Virus record (IMG/VR): IMGVR_UViG_3300028008_000032
Span: 1-41,529 of that record
Origin: a virus
DNA length: 41,529 nt
Strand: one strand, 5' to 3'
Position numbers and translations under genes: made by a program. The notes below the pieces were generated by a model. That model had not been told where the DNA came from, made no database searches, and worked only from the letters and a program-made list of their open reading frames with translations. Below, piece by piece: positions 1 to 7,425 of the stretch. The first letter of the stretch is position 1. Every line of letters starts with the position of its first letter.

Positions 1-1658
1 ACTGCTGTTTCGCCTTTTGGAAACTTGCCTGTTTGTCTATCAAAATAACTTAGAATAAATTCGCCTAATGGTGTTTTTTCTTTTTCGATTACAATATCAT
101 CTTCGTCTTTATCTGGATGAGGAATTGTGTCACCTTTTTTCTTGCCATTCATTTTGGCTTTTGCTACAGCACCTGAGTATGCATTGCCTTCGTCTGTTTC
201 GTCATCAGTTAATACTGATACCATATCGTCGCCGTTGTTAAGGCCGCCCTTTTTAATCTTTACATTATCTTTACCAAACTTTAGTATTGCGGCTTTTGGA
301 TCCATTGAAGTTTGCTTCCAACGCTTTTCTGAAGAACCTTCAACTTGCGCACTAAAGTTATCTGCAAACTGACCTAACATTTTATCAAATGCTACATCAA
401 TTTGTGACTCGGTATTCATTGATGCTGGTTCGTCCATATATCTAAACTTTAGCATTTGCAATGTTCTCGAATCGCCACCATCTACTAATGCGCCTAAGTT
501 TTTTAAATATTCCGCTGCTTCTGTATCGCCATTATCAGCTGCTTGTTTTAGTGCTTGTCCTAATGGACTATTTCCAGCACCTAATTTTTTATATGCTGCA
601 TATCCTGCTGCACCAGCAAGTCCTAGTAAACCTATAATAACAGGTAGAGCTTCGTCAACTCTTGCTTCAATTACTATATCGTCAAAGTTTAATTCTGTAG
701 GTTTAGAAGTTTCGCCGATTAAATTATAAATGTATGGAAACACATCTTTTAGTTCTTCGTTAAATTGTTTTACTGTTAATTGATCAATCCAACTATCTGC
801 AATATCCTCTGGCACAACTGTTTTTTCAGTTGGTTCAAAATTTTCAAATGCTTTTGTATAATTTGATGACTTTTGGAGACTTTGAACAGTTTTACGTACA
901 GTTGCAATTCGTTCATTTACAGTTTCCATATGCTCAGATAAACTTTCTGCCATTACACTACTACGACCCATGTATGTTTTGAACTTGCGGAGATTTGAAA
1001 GTTCTTCACTCATGCTTGTAATATGTTTGCCAAAGTCATCAAACGGATGCCCGCCTTCACTAACATGAACAGCCATTGCTCTTGCACCTGCAAGATGTTT
1101 GAAAGGATATTTAAATTTTTCACCTTGTGCATTTTCTACAAAAAGAGATCCAATTTTTTTAGTTCTGCTTTCGCCTTCTTCTATATTACCCGTATGCCTA
1201 ATACTTAATTTAGCATTACCAATACGTTGATAACTTGTTTTATTAGTTCCACGTAATGCTGATTCATTCATTTTTGTTTCTCCGCGATTTGTTGCCATAT
1301 AGCTATAATCTCTTTGAGTAAAGTTACTCTTATTAATATCTCTAACTTCAAAATTTAGTAGACGCTTTTTTGCAAATACTCGTACACCTTTTAAAAAATT
1401 GTACCATTCTTCTTGTTCTGTATAACCTACTTCTTCGGTAAAATCTTTATTATACATAATTGTGACACCAGACTTTTCATCTAATGTGACACTAATTTTA
1501 CCTAATGTATTTCCTAAACTTTTGAAATCAAATTCATAAAAACGGGCCATAGCTGGCTCATTTGTGACATTACCGTCGCCGTCACCGATAGTGACACTAG
1601 GAAAGCGTCCTCTAATTTCATTAAAAAGTTGTTCTGCTACTACGTTTAAATTTCTCAT
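1..1658 (-). CDS. Large conserved phage protein, unknown function (3' end outside window)
   Basis: An uninterrupted minus-strand frame runs from ATG at 1658 to the window edge: about 552 codons with no stop seen, so the C-terminus is missing. I do not recognise a named family; from memory it resembles large uncharacterised virion-associated proteins of marine T4-like phages. The N-terminal half is mixed and charged. Around residues 220-260 there is a long helical, coiled-coil-like stretch rich in E, S and K. Residues about 335-358 form a Gly/Ala-rich hydrophobic segment (core VIIGLLGLAGAAGYAAY) that could be membrane-active or pack as a glycine zipper. The following region is acidic. It follows terL by 13 bp. 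A late box (GATAAATA) overlaps the terL stop and lies 7 nt before this ATG; no Shine-Dalgarno is visible. The coding call is certain, the function unknown. Confidence 0.85.
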   Translation of the reverse strand, partial: MRNLNVVAEQLFNEIRGRFPSVTIGDGDGNVTNEPAMARFYEFDFKSLGNTLGKISVTLDEKSGVTIMYNKDFTEEVGYTEQEEWYNFLKGVRVFAKKRLLNFEVRDINKSNFTQRDYSYMATNRGETKMNESALRGTNKTSYQRIGNAKLSIRHTGNIEEGESRTKKIGSLFVENAQGEKFKYPFKHLAGARAMAVHVSEGGHPFDDFGKHITSMSEELSNLRKFKTYMGRSSVMAESLSEHMETVNERIATVRKTVQSLQKSSNYTKAFENFEPTEKTVVPEDIADSWIDQLTVKQFNEELKDVFPYIYNLIGETSKPTELNFDDIVIEARVDEALPVIIGLLGLAGAAGYAAYKKLGAGNSPLGQALKQAADNGDTEAAEYLKNLGALVDGGDSRTLQMLKFRYMDEPASMNTESQIDVAFDKMLGQFADNFSAQVEGSSEKRWKQTSMDPKAAILKFGKDNVKIKKGGLNNGDDMVSVLTDDETDEGNAYSGAVAKAKMNGKKKGDTIPHPDKDEDDIVIEKEKTPLGEFILSYFDRQTGKFPKGETA

Positions 1659-1665
1659 TGTATAC

Positions 1666-1673
1666 TATTTATC
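1666..1673 (-). promoter_or_regulatory. T4-type late promoter box GATAAATA
   Basis: The minus strand reads GATAAATA, a one-base variant of the T4 late consensus TATAAATA. It overlaps the terL stop codon (TGA followed by in-line TAA) and is followed after 7 nt by the ATG at 1658. There is no Shine-Dalgarno in between, so a transcript from here would have almost no leader. Confidence 0.6.
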
Positions 1674-3252
1674 AATAACTGCTACTAACAAAGATCGGCA
1701 TTGGCATTTCGTAATCTTCTTCATGCTCAATTTGACTAAAGGTATTATACACTGCTGGATCCCAATCCTTCATTACTGTCATTACTCTAAGTGTAAGTAA
1801 AAGACTACTAACTAAATCATCGTGGTGTCCGGGTTTTGCTTGAAAACTACTACCTGATGCAATGTATGCTTTTAACTCACTAAGTAGTGCTTTGCTGCGT
1901 ACAGTAAGTTTATCATTTTCGACCATTGTTTTTAGTCTTGCACATGCAGTTGTTTTACTACTGTGCGTTGTATTAAAGCCTTTTCTAAATTTTCTTACGT
2001 GACCTTTTCGTATAGGTTCACTTATAAACAATCCTGGAATATTTTCCTCTCCAAAATCATTGATTACTAATAAGGCTGCTTCGCCAATACCGTTGTTTTC
2101 AACACTCCAATATATGTTGCTAGACGTTTTCATTTCATCTGCAAGATACTTGCATACATCTGCAAGTACTCTAACTTGTCCTGGTATTGCAGTTGTATTA
2201 TGCTGCCATTCTCCAACTTGTTCGTATGTGGGCAATTCTATAATTTGTATTGCTGCATAATCTCCGCCAGTGCCCATACTAGGATCTAATCCTATTACAT
2301 ATGATTTTTTTGCATCAGGTTTTTTATACCAACGCACTTGTCCCATTCTTATAATAGGATCCTTGCCTTCCATAGATGCAAGTTTAATACTATTGATTAG
2401 TGTTTCGTCAAATACTAAGAATTCACAACCATATTCTCGACGGAATTTTTCTTCACCAATCCGGCCAATTTCTTCTTTTTTCCACGCTTCGTCTCTGTCT
2501 GGGTGCTCGTGCCATTCTGCAATAAAACTATGAAATCCGTTTATGCCTACATCTTGTTCTTCACCATGTTCGTCAAACTTTTGTTCTGCTTGTTTCCAAA
2601 TAGTAGCAAATGTATCTTCGTCACTGTTAGGTGTACTAGTAATAATAGCACGACCACCAGTTGCTAGTGTAGGCGAAATACTAGTCCAAAATTCTTCTGC
2701 AATGTTAGGCATAACAAATGCAAACTCGTCACAGTATAATAGCGAAATACTCATACCACGTCCTGTGTTGCCTGTTGTTGTTTGACTTACAATACGACTT
2801 CCATTTTCAAACTCAATACTGCCTTTGTTATAACTTGTGACACCTGCTCTAATATGATCTGGACAAGTTTCGTACACAAAACGTATGCGTGACATAATCT
2901 CCTGCGCACCTGTGTATTTGTGTGCAGCAATAAGAATAGTTTGATCTGGATTAAACATTGCAAACCATGCTAGATAGATTGCTGCACATGTAGTCTTACC
3001 TGTTTGTCTAGGCATCATATTAATGTTGAATCTAAAACTATGATAACTATCCATTAACCCTAGCTGATATTCATAAGGATCAAACAGTAGTTTGCCTTTA
3101 GTTGGGTGTTGTATATAAGCAAACTTACGAGAAAAATGTAAGTATCCTGTATCCGGATCCATGCAGGCCAAAAGGTCTGCTATTTGTTCTTCTGTAAATG
3201 TTTCTTTTCTATTCGCCTTTTTGATTAAGACGCCGTCTAATGATGCTGCCAT
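1672..3252 (-). CDS. gp17: Terminase large subunit (TerL, T4 gp17 homologue)
   Basis: This is the packaging motor ATPase and headful nuclease, which pumps DNA into the prohead through the portal. From the ATG at 3252 it is 526 aa, close to the usual gp17-family length. ATPase domain: Walker A MPRQTGKT at residues 80-87, Walker B LLYCDE at 171-176 (D175, E176) and coupling motif ITSTP at about 204-208. RuvC-like nuclease domain: D323 in GLDPSMG, E385 in SVENNG and D478/D479 in GHHDDL. The frame also opens at an upstream TTG (3267), but that codon lies inside the T-tract of a terminator, so the ATG is preferred. The 20 nt before the ATG hold only the end of the terminator and a GTTAAATA box 4 nt away; there is no Shine-Dalgarno. 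It is separated from the gp16-like gene by two other genes, unlike T4. Confidence 0.97.
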   Translation of the reverse strand: MAASLDGVLIKKANRKETFTEEQIADLLACMDPDTGYLHFSRKFAYIQHPTKGKLLFDPYEYQLGLMDSYHSFRFNINMMPRQTGKTTCAAIYLAWFAMFNPDQTILIAAHKYTGAQEIMSRIRFVYETCPDHIRAGVTSYNKGSIEFENGSRIVSQTTTGNTGRGMSISLLYCDEFAFVMPNIAEEFWTSISPTLATGGRAIITSTPNSDEDTFATIWKQAEQKFDEHGEEQDVGINGFHSFIAEWHEHPDRDEAWKKEEIGRIGEEKFRREYGCEFLVFDETLINSIKLASMEGKDPIIRMGQVRWYKKPDAKKSYVIGLDPSMGTGGDYAAIQIIELPTYEQVGEWQHNTTAIPGQVRVLADVCKYLADEMKTSSNIYWSVENNGIGEAALLVINDFGEENIPGLFISEPIRKGHVRKFRKGFNTTHSSKTTACARLKTMVENDKLTVRSKALLSELKAYIASGSSFQAKPGHHDDLVSSLLLTLRVMTVMKDWDPAVYNTFSQIEHEEDYEMPMPIFVSSSY

Positions 3253-3256
3253 ATTG

Positions 3257-3264
3257 TATTTAAC
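3257..3264 (-). promoter_or_regulatory. Possible late promoter box GTTAAATA at terL
   Basis: The minus strand reads GTTAAATA, then CAAT, then the terL ATG. The match to TATAAATA is imperfect (6 of 8). It is the only promoter-like sequence between the upstream terminator (3266-3292) and the gene. Its spacing mirrors the GATAAATA-CTGT-ATG arrangement at 8700-8714. Confidence 0.4.
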
Positions 3265-3265
3265 C

Positions 3266-3292
3266 AAAAAAATAGCGCCCGAAGACGCTATT
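3266..3292 (-). terminator. Intrinsic terminator with UUCG tetraloop
   Basis: The minus strand forms a 9-bp stem (one G-T wobble) at 3271-3292 closed by a TTCG loop, followed by a run of seven T. It starts 17 bp after the stop of the 558-aa gene and ends directly before terL. It should therefore stop transcription of the gp16 operon and isolate terL. Confidence 0.85.
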
Positions 3293-3308
3293 GAGTTGGG
3301 GGGATGTA

Positions 3309-4985
3309 TTACTGTTTTCTTTTAGCTAATGCTGCAAGCAATTGTGATTTGATTGTTTCTTCTAAATCTTCACCTTCAGTGTTCATAGGGTTATCACCGC
3401 CTGCTGTTGCCGGATACGATCCTTTTTCTTTATGCAAGTCGTTTCCTGCTGGTATTGCATCACTAACATCACCTGCATTTGATCTCATGTATTCGTCATC
3501 TGGTTCTGTAGTTGCATCGGCAAAGTTTCCGTCTATGTCTTCTTGTGCCATTTCTTCTTCAGGTGCCATTAAACGAATCATATCGCCCATTTCTGGTTCG
3601 CTTGGTTTACTACCACAGCCTCCCATTGGCTGACTTGGTCCATGCATTTTACCGCAAATTGGACAAGGCTTAGGACCAGGATTAATATCATCCGGCTCTA
3701 CCATTTTGGCACCATCTGCACCTGCTAATTGCATCATGCGGAGTATTTCTGCTACTTCGCTTGCATCTGCACCGTTAATGTTGATGCTTGCTTCGTCTAG
3801 TTTCTTTTTCATATTTACTCCTGCTAGATCTAATATCCTTGACTCTTCCATATCGTCAATTGTTTTGTATTTTATTCTTGAAAGCAATGCTCCGGTATCT
3901 GCATTGGCTGCTCCTCTGCCTCTAGGCATTCGAGGAATTGAATTAATATCAATTATACCTGCACGTGGATTGTCTGTTACTCTGCCGCCACTTACTGTAA
4001 TACCAAATACTTCTTCGTAAAAATCTCTCCACTCACCTCTTTGCCAAAAGTCATCTGCTTGATTTTTTGCATCAACTAACATTCTAAAAAGGTCGCCATC
4101 AAATTCTTCTATTTGATCATCAAATTTTTCTTGAGCTCCTGGAGACAACCTATCTCTAATAGTGTCTGCTGCCACACGTCCACTTGGAGCAGGTTCTGTA
4201 GGTTCTTCAGGTTCTGCTGTTGGTGTTTCACCTTTGGTATCTAGTCTGCTTGTTGGTTCTGCGCCAGCACCAAAATCTGCTTCTGGTGGAGGAGTCTCAT
4301 CTGCATCTGCGGTTCTTGGCGGTTCAGGTGCTGTGTCAGGATCAGGTGCTGCTTCTGGCTCTGGTGCTGTGTCAGGTTCAGGTGCTGGAGAAGTTTGCGA
4401 TGAAAGTCTATCCATTAATGCTGCTCTAGTTTCTGGGCCAACTACACCGTCAACTTGAATTCCAGCTTCTTGTTGAAATGCTCTGACTGCTGCTTCTGTT
4501 TTTGGACCAAATATGCCATCTTGTTCATCTCTTGCCATGCCCAATGATTGCTGAATACTTTTTACATCTGGCCCTCTGCTACCATTACGTAAATTACCAT
4601 TAGGTGTTGTTGTTGTACCTGTAATATTAGTATTTGGTGTAGGATTTGCTGCTGCTGGCTGTGCTGCTGCTGGTGCTGCTGCTGGTGCTGCTGCTCTTGG
4701 TGCATTACTAAAGTTTGTTCCTGCTGGATACGGAACTCGCTGTCCGTCAACTATTGTACCTTTAATAGTTGCAGGGTTCCATTTACCAAAAAATCCTTCA
4801 CCTGTTGGGTTGCCGTTCCATCTTACTATTTCTCTTCCGGCGCCATCATCTCTTTGTTTTTGAAAATAAAGATTACCATCTGTGTGTAGCATGACATTAT
4901 TCATGCCTCCTGGTCCACCGTAGTGTGTTGGAATAAATCTAGTTGGTGCTGCTTCTTTAATAACTTTTACTTCAGATATTTTCAT
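3309..4985 (-). CDS. 558-aa protein with peptidoglycan-binding domain and CCHC cluster
   Basis: A multi-domain protein of unknown role. Residues 1-95 form an N-terminal domain beginning MKISEVKVIKEAAP, whose IKE|A could be a prohead-protease site (inference). An Ala/Pro linker follows (96-118). Residues about 130-192 match a peptidoglycan-binding type 1 fold (GSRGPDVKSIQQSLG, then DGIFGPKTEAAVRAFQQ, then DGVVGPETRAAL). A Pro/Glu/Asp/Ala repeat linker spans 198-268. A helical region follows (270-430), then C441-x2-C444-x3-H448-x8-C457, a zinc-knuckle-like cluster, and an acidic tail. It starts 1 bp after the stop of the upstream gene, with GGAG six bases before the ATG. The Ala and Pro linkers give GCA-type tandem repeats in the DNA at about 4320-4400 and 4640-4700. 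It could be a wall-binding virion protein or an ejected protein; sure of the domains, unsure of the role. Confidence 0.8.
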   Translation of the reverse strand: MKISEVKVIKEAAPTRFIPTHYGGPGGMNNVMLHTDGNLYFQKQRDDGAGREIVRWNGNPTGEGFFGKWNPATIKGTIVDGQRVPYPAGTNFSNAPRAAAPAAAPAAAQPAAANPTPNTNITGTTTTPNGNLRNGSRGPDVKSIQQSLGMARDEQDGIFGPKTEAAVRAFQQEAGIQVDGVVGPETRAALMDRLSSQTSPAPEPDTAPEPEAAPDPDTAPEPPRTADADETPPPEADFGAGAEPTSRLDTKGETPTAEPEEPTEPAPSGRVAADTIRDRLSPGAQEKFDDQIEEFDGDLFRMLVDAKNQADDFWQRGEWRDFYEEVFGITVSGGRVTDNPRAGIIDINSIPRMPRGRGAANADTGALLSRIKYKTIDDMEESRILDLAGVNMKKKLDEASININGADASEVAEILRMMQLAGADGAKMVEPDDINPGPKPCPICGKMHGPSQPMGGCGSKPSEPEMGDMIRLMAPEEEMAQEDIDGNFADATTEPDDEYMRSNAGDVSDAIPAGNDLHKEKGSYPATAGGDNPMNTEGEDLEETIKSQLLAALAKRKQ

Positions 4986-4986
4986 G

Positions 4987-5544
4987 TTAGGCTCCTATAG
5001 GGCTTTTTGTATTTTCAGTATCGCCGATATCTTTACTTTCACCTGAAGGTGTTTCGCCTACATAATCGTTGCCTCGGTCTTTACGTGCTGTTTCTAATTC
5101 TTTCAACAAGTTCATAACACGATCTGGTCCTGCGTCTTCTTGTGCTGACTCGCCGCCTAAATCTTCCTGTGTTAGTTTGGATACATATTCTTCACTGGAG
5201 TCTTCTTGCTGATATAATTCTTGTGGCTCATTTGGATTACGTACAATAATATGACTTTGAGGAATACCGCATACACTGCCTAAGTATTCTTGTAAAACTT
5301 GTACAGTTGTAGGGTAAGTAAGTTCTACTTCGTAGTAATAAACTTCTGTATTTTCTAATTGCGGAAAATCTAAAGGACGTTCCTGAATTGGTGTTTTTTT
5401 ACCGGTTGACATTTTGGAAATACCAAACTTTGATAATCCTGTTTCAATTATATCTTCGCATCCATCAGGCTGATCACCTGCGATGCCAATTTTAAATTCA
5501 TATGTTCTTTTTGATTCTGTTAAATAATCAGCAAAATTTTTCAT
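4987..5544 (-). CDS. 185-aa conserved protein, possible internal head protein
   Basis: Function not established; I recall close relatives in marine T4-like phages, annotated as hypothetical. The N-terminus MKNFADYLTES resembles the capsid-targeting leader of T4 internal proteins (MKTYQEFIAEA pattern). Its LTE|S fits the (I/L)xE site cut by the T4 gp21 prohead protease. Residues 15-105 look like a compact alpha/beta domain (YEFKIGIAGD, then EVYYYEVELTYPTT). The C-terminal 75 residues are acidic and probably disordered. An AGGA sits seven bases before the ATG, and a GATAAATA late box lies 23 nt upstream, overlapping the end of the gp16-like gene. Capsid targeting is an inference from the leader alone. 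Confidence 0.8.
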   Translation of the reverse strand: MKNFADYLTESKRTYEFKIGIAGDQPDGCEDIIETGLSKFGISKMSTGKKTPIQERPLDFPQLENTEVYYYEVELTYPTTVQVLQEYLGSVCGIPQSHIIVRNPNEPQELYQQEDSSEEYVSKLTQEDLGGESAQEDAGPDRVMNLLKELETARKDRGNDYVGETPSGESKDIGDTENTKSPIGA

Positions 5545-5566
5545 CGACGTATCCTAAATTATATTA

Positions 5567-6052
5567 CTATTTATCTTTATCTATGCCTTTTAGGCGCTCT
5601 AATAAACTATTTCTATCAGACACAACATAACCTTCGCCGTTTACAATGTCGCCATCTCCGCCTGGTCCGCTGTCTCTATCCATTTTTTCTTTTTTAAGTT
5701 GTAGTTCTACCATTTTAAGTTTTTTGTCTAGTTTTGCAACTTTAGCATCTAGACTGGTTTTTAACATTGTGCCAGCAACTTCAAACACTCTACCGCTATA
5801 GCGACTTTCAACGTTCATACCAAGATCCATTAAATCGTCATATGCAGTCATGGCTTTATTTGCAACTTCGTTGAGTTCTTTGTCTGCCATATCGCCTAGC
5901 CCTTTTACAGCAGGCAAGGCATCAGAGATTTTGTCAAACTCTGCAATATCTCTAAATGTGTCTTCGTGTTCTACAACAGGAGCAATATTTTCTTCTTCAT
6001 TAAGATCTTTATTATCAGGAAGATTTAACATGTCTTCTAGTTTTTTAGTCAT
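5567..6052 (-). CDS. gp16: Terminase small subunit-like protein (T4 gp16 homologue)
   Basis: Likely the DNA-recognition and regulatory partner of TerL. It has 161 aa, about the T4 gp16 length (164). The layout matches: an acidic N-terminus with an LNLPD motif, then a central helical region (residues about 55-125). That region includes a long amphipathic helix rich in K, L and E (KVAKLDKKLKMVELQLKKEK) suited to the coiled-coil ring of gp16. A Gly/Asp-rich linker and short C-terminal helix follow. Its C-terminus is encoded by GATAAAGATAAATAG, so the stop codon forms part of a late promoter for the next gene. A GGTAAATA box lies 26 nt before its own ATG. Assignment rests on length, layout and weak similarity, so it is less certain than gp17. 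Confidence 0.75.
   Translation of the reverse strand: MTKKLEDMLNLPDNKDLNEEENIAPVVEHEDTFRDIAEFDKISDALPAVKGLGDMADKELNEVANKAMTAYDDLMDLGMNVESRYSGRVFEVAGTMLKTSLDAKVAKLDKKLKMVELQLKKEKMDRDSGPGGDGDIVNGEGYVVSDRNSLLERLKGIDKDK
5568..5575 (-). promoter_or_regulatory. T4-type late promoter box GATAAATA
   Basis: The minus strand reads GATAAATA, embedded in the last codons and stop of the gp16-like gene. It is 23 nt upstream of the ATG at 5544, which has AGGA correctly spaced after the box. Confidence 0.7.
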
Positions 6053-6077
6053 AGTACTTTTCCATTATATGCTTACT

Positions 6078-6617
6078 TTATTTACCCCAATTTTTATTGG
6101 TGTTCATATAAGCGGTTATAGTTGCACGCCAATCGTTGCTACTAGTATAGCTGTGCCATGTTTCGCCAGTATTTCCTGCAAAAACTAAGCACCGACCTGG
6201 CATCCAAGGAATTTCTATTTTATTATTTTCATTCATATCTGTCATTACATACGTTCCTGTGCTTTTGTTAGGTCCTATGTATGTCACAAATGTCCATATT
6301 TTTGTTTCATCATCGCAATGAGGCTGGAAACTATAATTAGCAGGATTAACAGCTAAATGTCCAAGTGCATATATTTTTTTATATTTTCTAGGCGATGTAT
6401 AATTTAAATTCTTAATTACATCTGGCATTTTTTCTATAGCACTTGATAATACTTGTTTATATGGATCTTGTAAACTATCAACGGTGTAATGAAATTTACT
6501 GTTATTTTCTTGAATATGTTTATGAGCAACATATGAAAGTTTTGCAACATCAGACTTATCTAAAAAATTATCTATTATCCAGTGTTTCCAAGGAAATGTT
6601 TGTTCGTATATTTTCAT
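6078..6617 (-). CDS. 2-oxoglutarate/Fe(II) oxygenase superfamily protein
   Basis: A predicted non-haem iron dioxygenase of 179 aa; members hydroxylate proteins, nucleotides or small molecules. The double-stranded beta-helix signature is present: H100-x-D102 (QPHCDDE), distal H155 (GETWHSYT) and R164 (DWRATITAY) for 2-oxoglutarate. The glycine-turn strand around PGRCLVFAGNTGE also fits. The ATG overlaps the gp4 stop as ATGA, so it is translated by coupling with gp4. Such enzymes are common in marine T4-like phages; the substrate is not deducible. Its place between head-completion and terminase genes suggests late expression. Confidence 0.88.
   Translation of the reverse strand: MKIYEQTFPWKHWIIDNFLDKSDVAKLSYVAHKHIQENNSKFHYTVDSLQDPYKQVLSSAIEKMPDVIKNLNYTSPRKYKKIYALGHLAVNPANYSFQPHCDDETKIWTFVTYIGPNKSTGTYVMTDMNENNKIEIPWMPGRCLVFAGNTGETWHSYTSSNDWRATITAYMNTNKNWGK
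6079..6086 (-). promoter_or_regulatory. T4-type late promoter box GGTAAATA
   Basis: The minus strand reads GGTAAATA, overlapping the stop codon of the oxygenase gene. It is 26 nt upstream of the gp16-like ATG at 6052. Confidence 0.5.
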
Positions 6618-7051
6618 CTACGTTTGCCTTGATGGAAAATATCTCCTTCGTTGACAACTCTAAACACCATGCCTTTTTGTTTACAATAGTGCTTTGCTGC
6701 TCCCCACTTAGCTTGATTTAATACGTAGTGTGCTTTATTATGTTTACTATTACCTAGTTGTTCTTTAAAAGTATGATTTGCAGGCTTAACTTCAATTAAT
6801 TCTACATGTTGTTTTCCAGTACGGTCATTATATACTATAAAAAAGTCTGGAACATATATTGTATGTTTTCCTGTAAAAGGATTTCTATACGGAATTTTTA
6901 TTGATTCACTTGCCCATTTTGATATGTTATCATTTTGATCACACATGCGCATGAAAGCAAATTCCCAGCTACTACGATATGTTGGAGTTCGGCCACCTAT
7001 ATATTTGTCAGGGTTTTTTAGTGTAAACTTGCCCTGTGCAAAGCGTCCCAT
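6614..7051 (-). CDS. gp4: Head completion protein (T4 gp4 homologue)
   Basis: gp4 of T4 acts in head completion after packaging. The 145-aa product is recognisable end to end: MGRFAQGKFTLKNPDKYIG, RTPTYRSSWEFAFM, WASESIKIPYRNPFTGK, VPDFFIVY, FRVVNEGDIFHQGKR. It has a PD-(D/E)xK nuclease-like layout with E30 (SSWE), D69 (VPDF) and E87-x-K89 (IEVKP), as in the TnsA-like endonuclease superfamily. Its ATG overlaps the upstream stop (TAATG) and its stop overlaps the next ATG (ATGA), so it sits in a tightly coupled run. Length and motifs are normal for the family. Confidence 0.93.
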   Translation of the reverse strand: MGRFAQGKFTLKNPDKYIGGRTPTYRSSWEFAFMRMCDQNDNISKWASESIKIPYRNPFTGKHTIYVPDFFIVYNDRTGKQHVELIEVKPANHTFKEQLGNSKHNKAHYVLNQAKWGAAKHYCKQKGMVFRVVNEGDIFHQGKRR

Positions 7052-7425
7052 TACAGTCTCACATTTCTATTCTCTGTAGTTTGAGTTGCATAATCGTTTT
7101 TATAACCTAATGCACTTATTCTGCTTCTGTTATTATTAAGGATAGCACTTACTAGCCTACTTAATTGGACTTCATCTAATCCTTCAAGTGTGTCAACAAT
7201 TTCAAATACTTTTTTATTTTCTGATTTGGCTTGTTGTAATATTACAGTAGATACTGCAATTGCTGCATCTTTTGTAAACTTTCTTTTTGTAAAAAATCCT
7301 ACAACAGTATCAACTTCATTACTAGTTAAACTAATTTGCTTGGTAAAATACCTATCAAATAATTGTCTAACTTCTTTACCACTGTCTTGCTTTTGCGATT
7401 TTTCTTCATCTGCATAACTGCTCAT
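7051..7425 (-). CDS. 124-aa conserved small phage protein
   Basis: Not assignable to a named function. A mostly helical protein with a charged N-terminus (MSSYADEEKSQKQDSGKE). A conserved-looking core spans about residues 20-100 (FDRYFTKQISLTSNEVDTVV, then AVSTVILQQAKSENKKVFEI, then LSRLVSAILNNNRS). I recall similar proteins in T4-like cyanophages, annotated as hypothetical. Start and stop overlap both neighbours as TAATG, so it is coupled to the tube-like gene before it and gp4 after it. A role in tail or baseplate assembly is a guess from position. Confidence 0.8.
   Translation of the reverse strand: MSSYADEEKSQKQDSGKEVRQLFDRYFTKQISLTSNEVDTVVGFFTKRKFTKDAAIAVSTVILQQAKSENKKVFEIVDTLEGLDEVQLSRLVSAILNNNRSRISALGYKNDYATQTTENRNVRL

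Noticed and set aside
3253-3267. TTG start of terL at 3267
   Set aside because: The codon is in the terminator T-tract and would not be translated from a transcript starting after it. The ATG at 3252 gives a normal length.
4320-4700. Short tandem DNA repeats as a CRISPR-like or regulatory array
   Set aside because: They encode Ala/Pro and Pro/Glu/Asp linkers in frame in the 558-aa protein; there are no spacers.
4995-5012. Palindrome around CCTATAGG near the end of the 185-aa gene
   Set aside because: Short imperfect stem with no T-tract, overlapping the SD of the next gene; no clear function.
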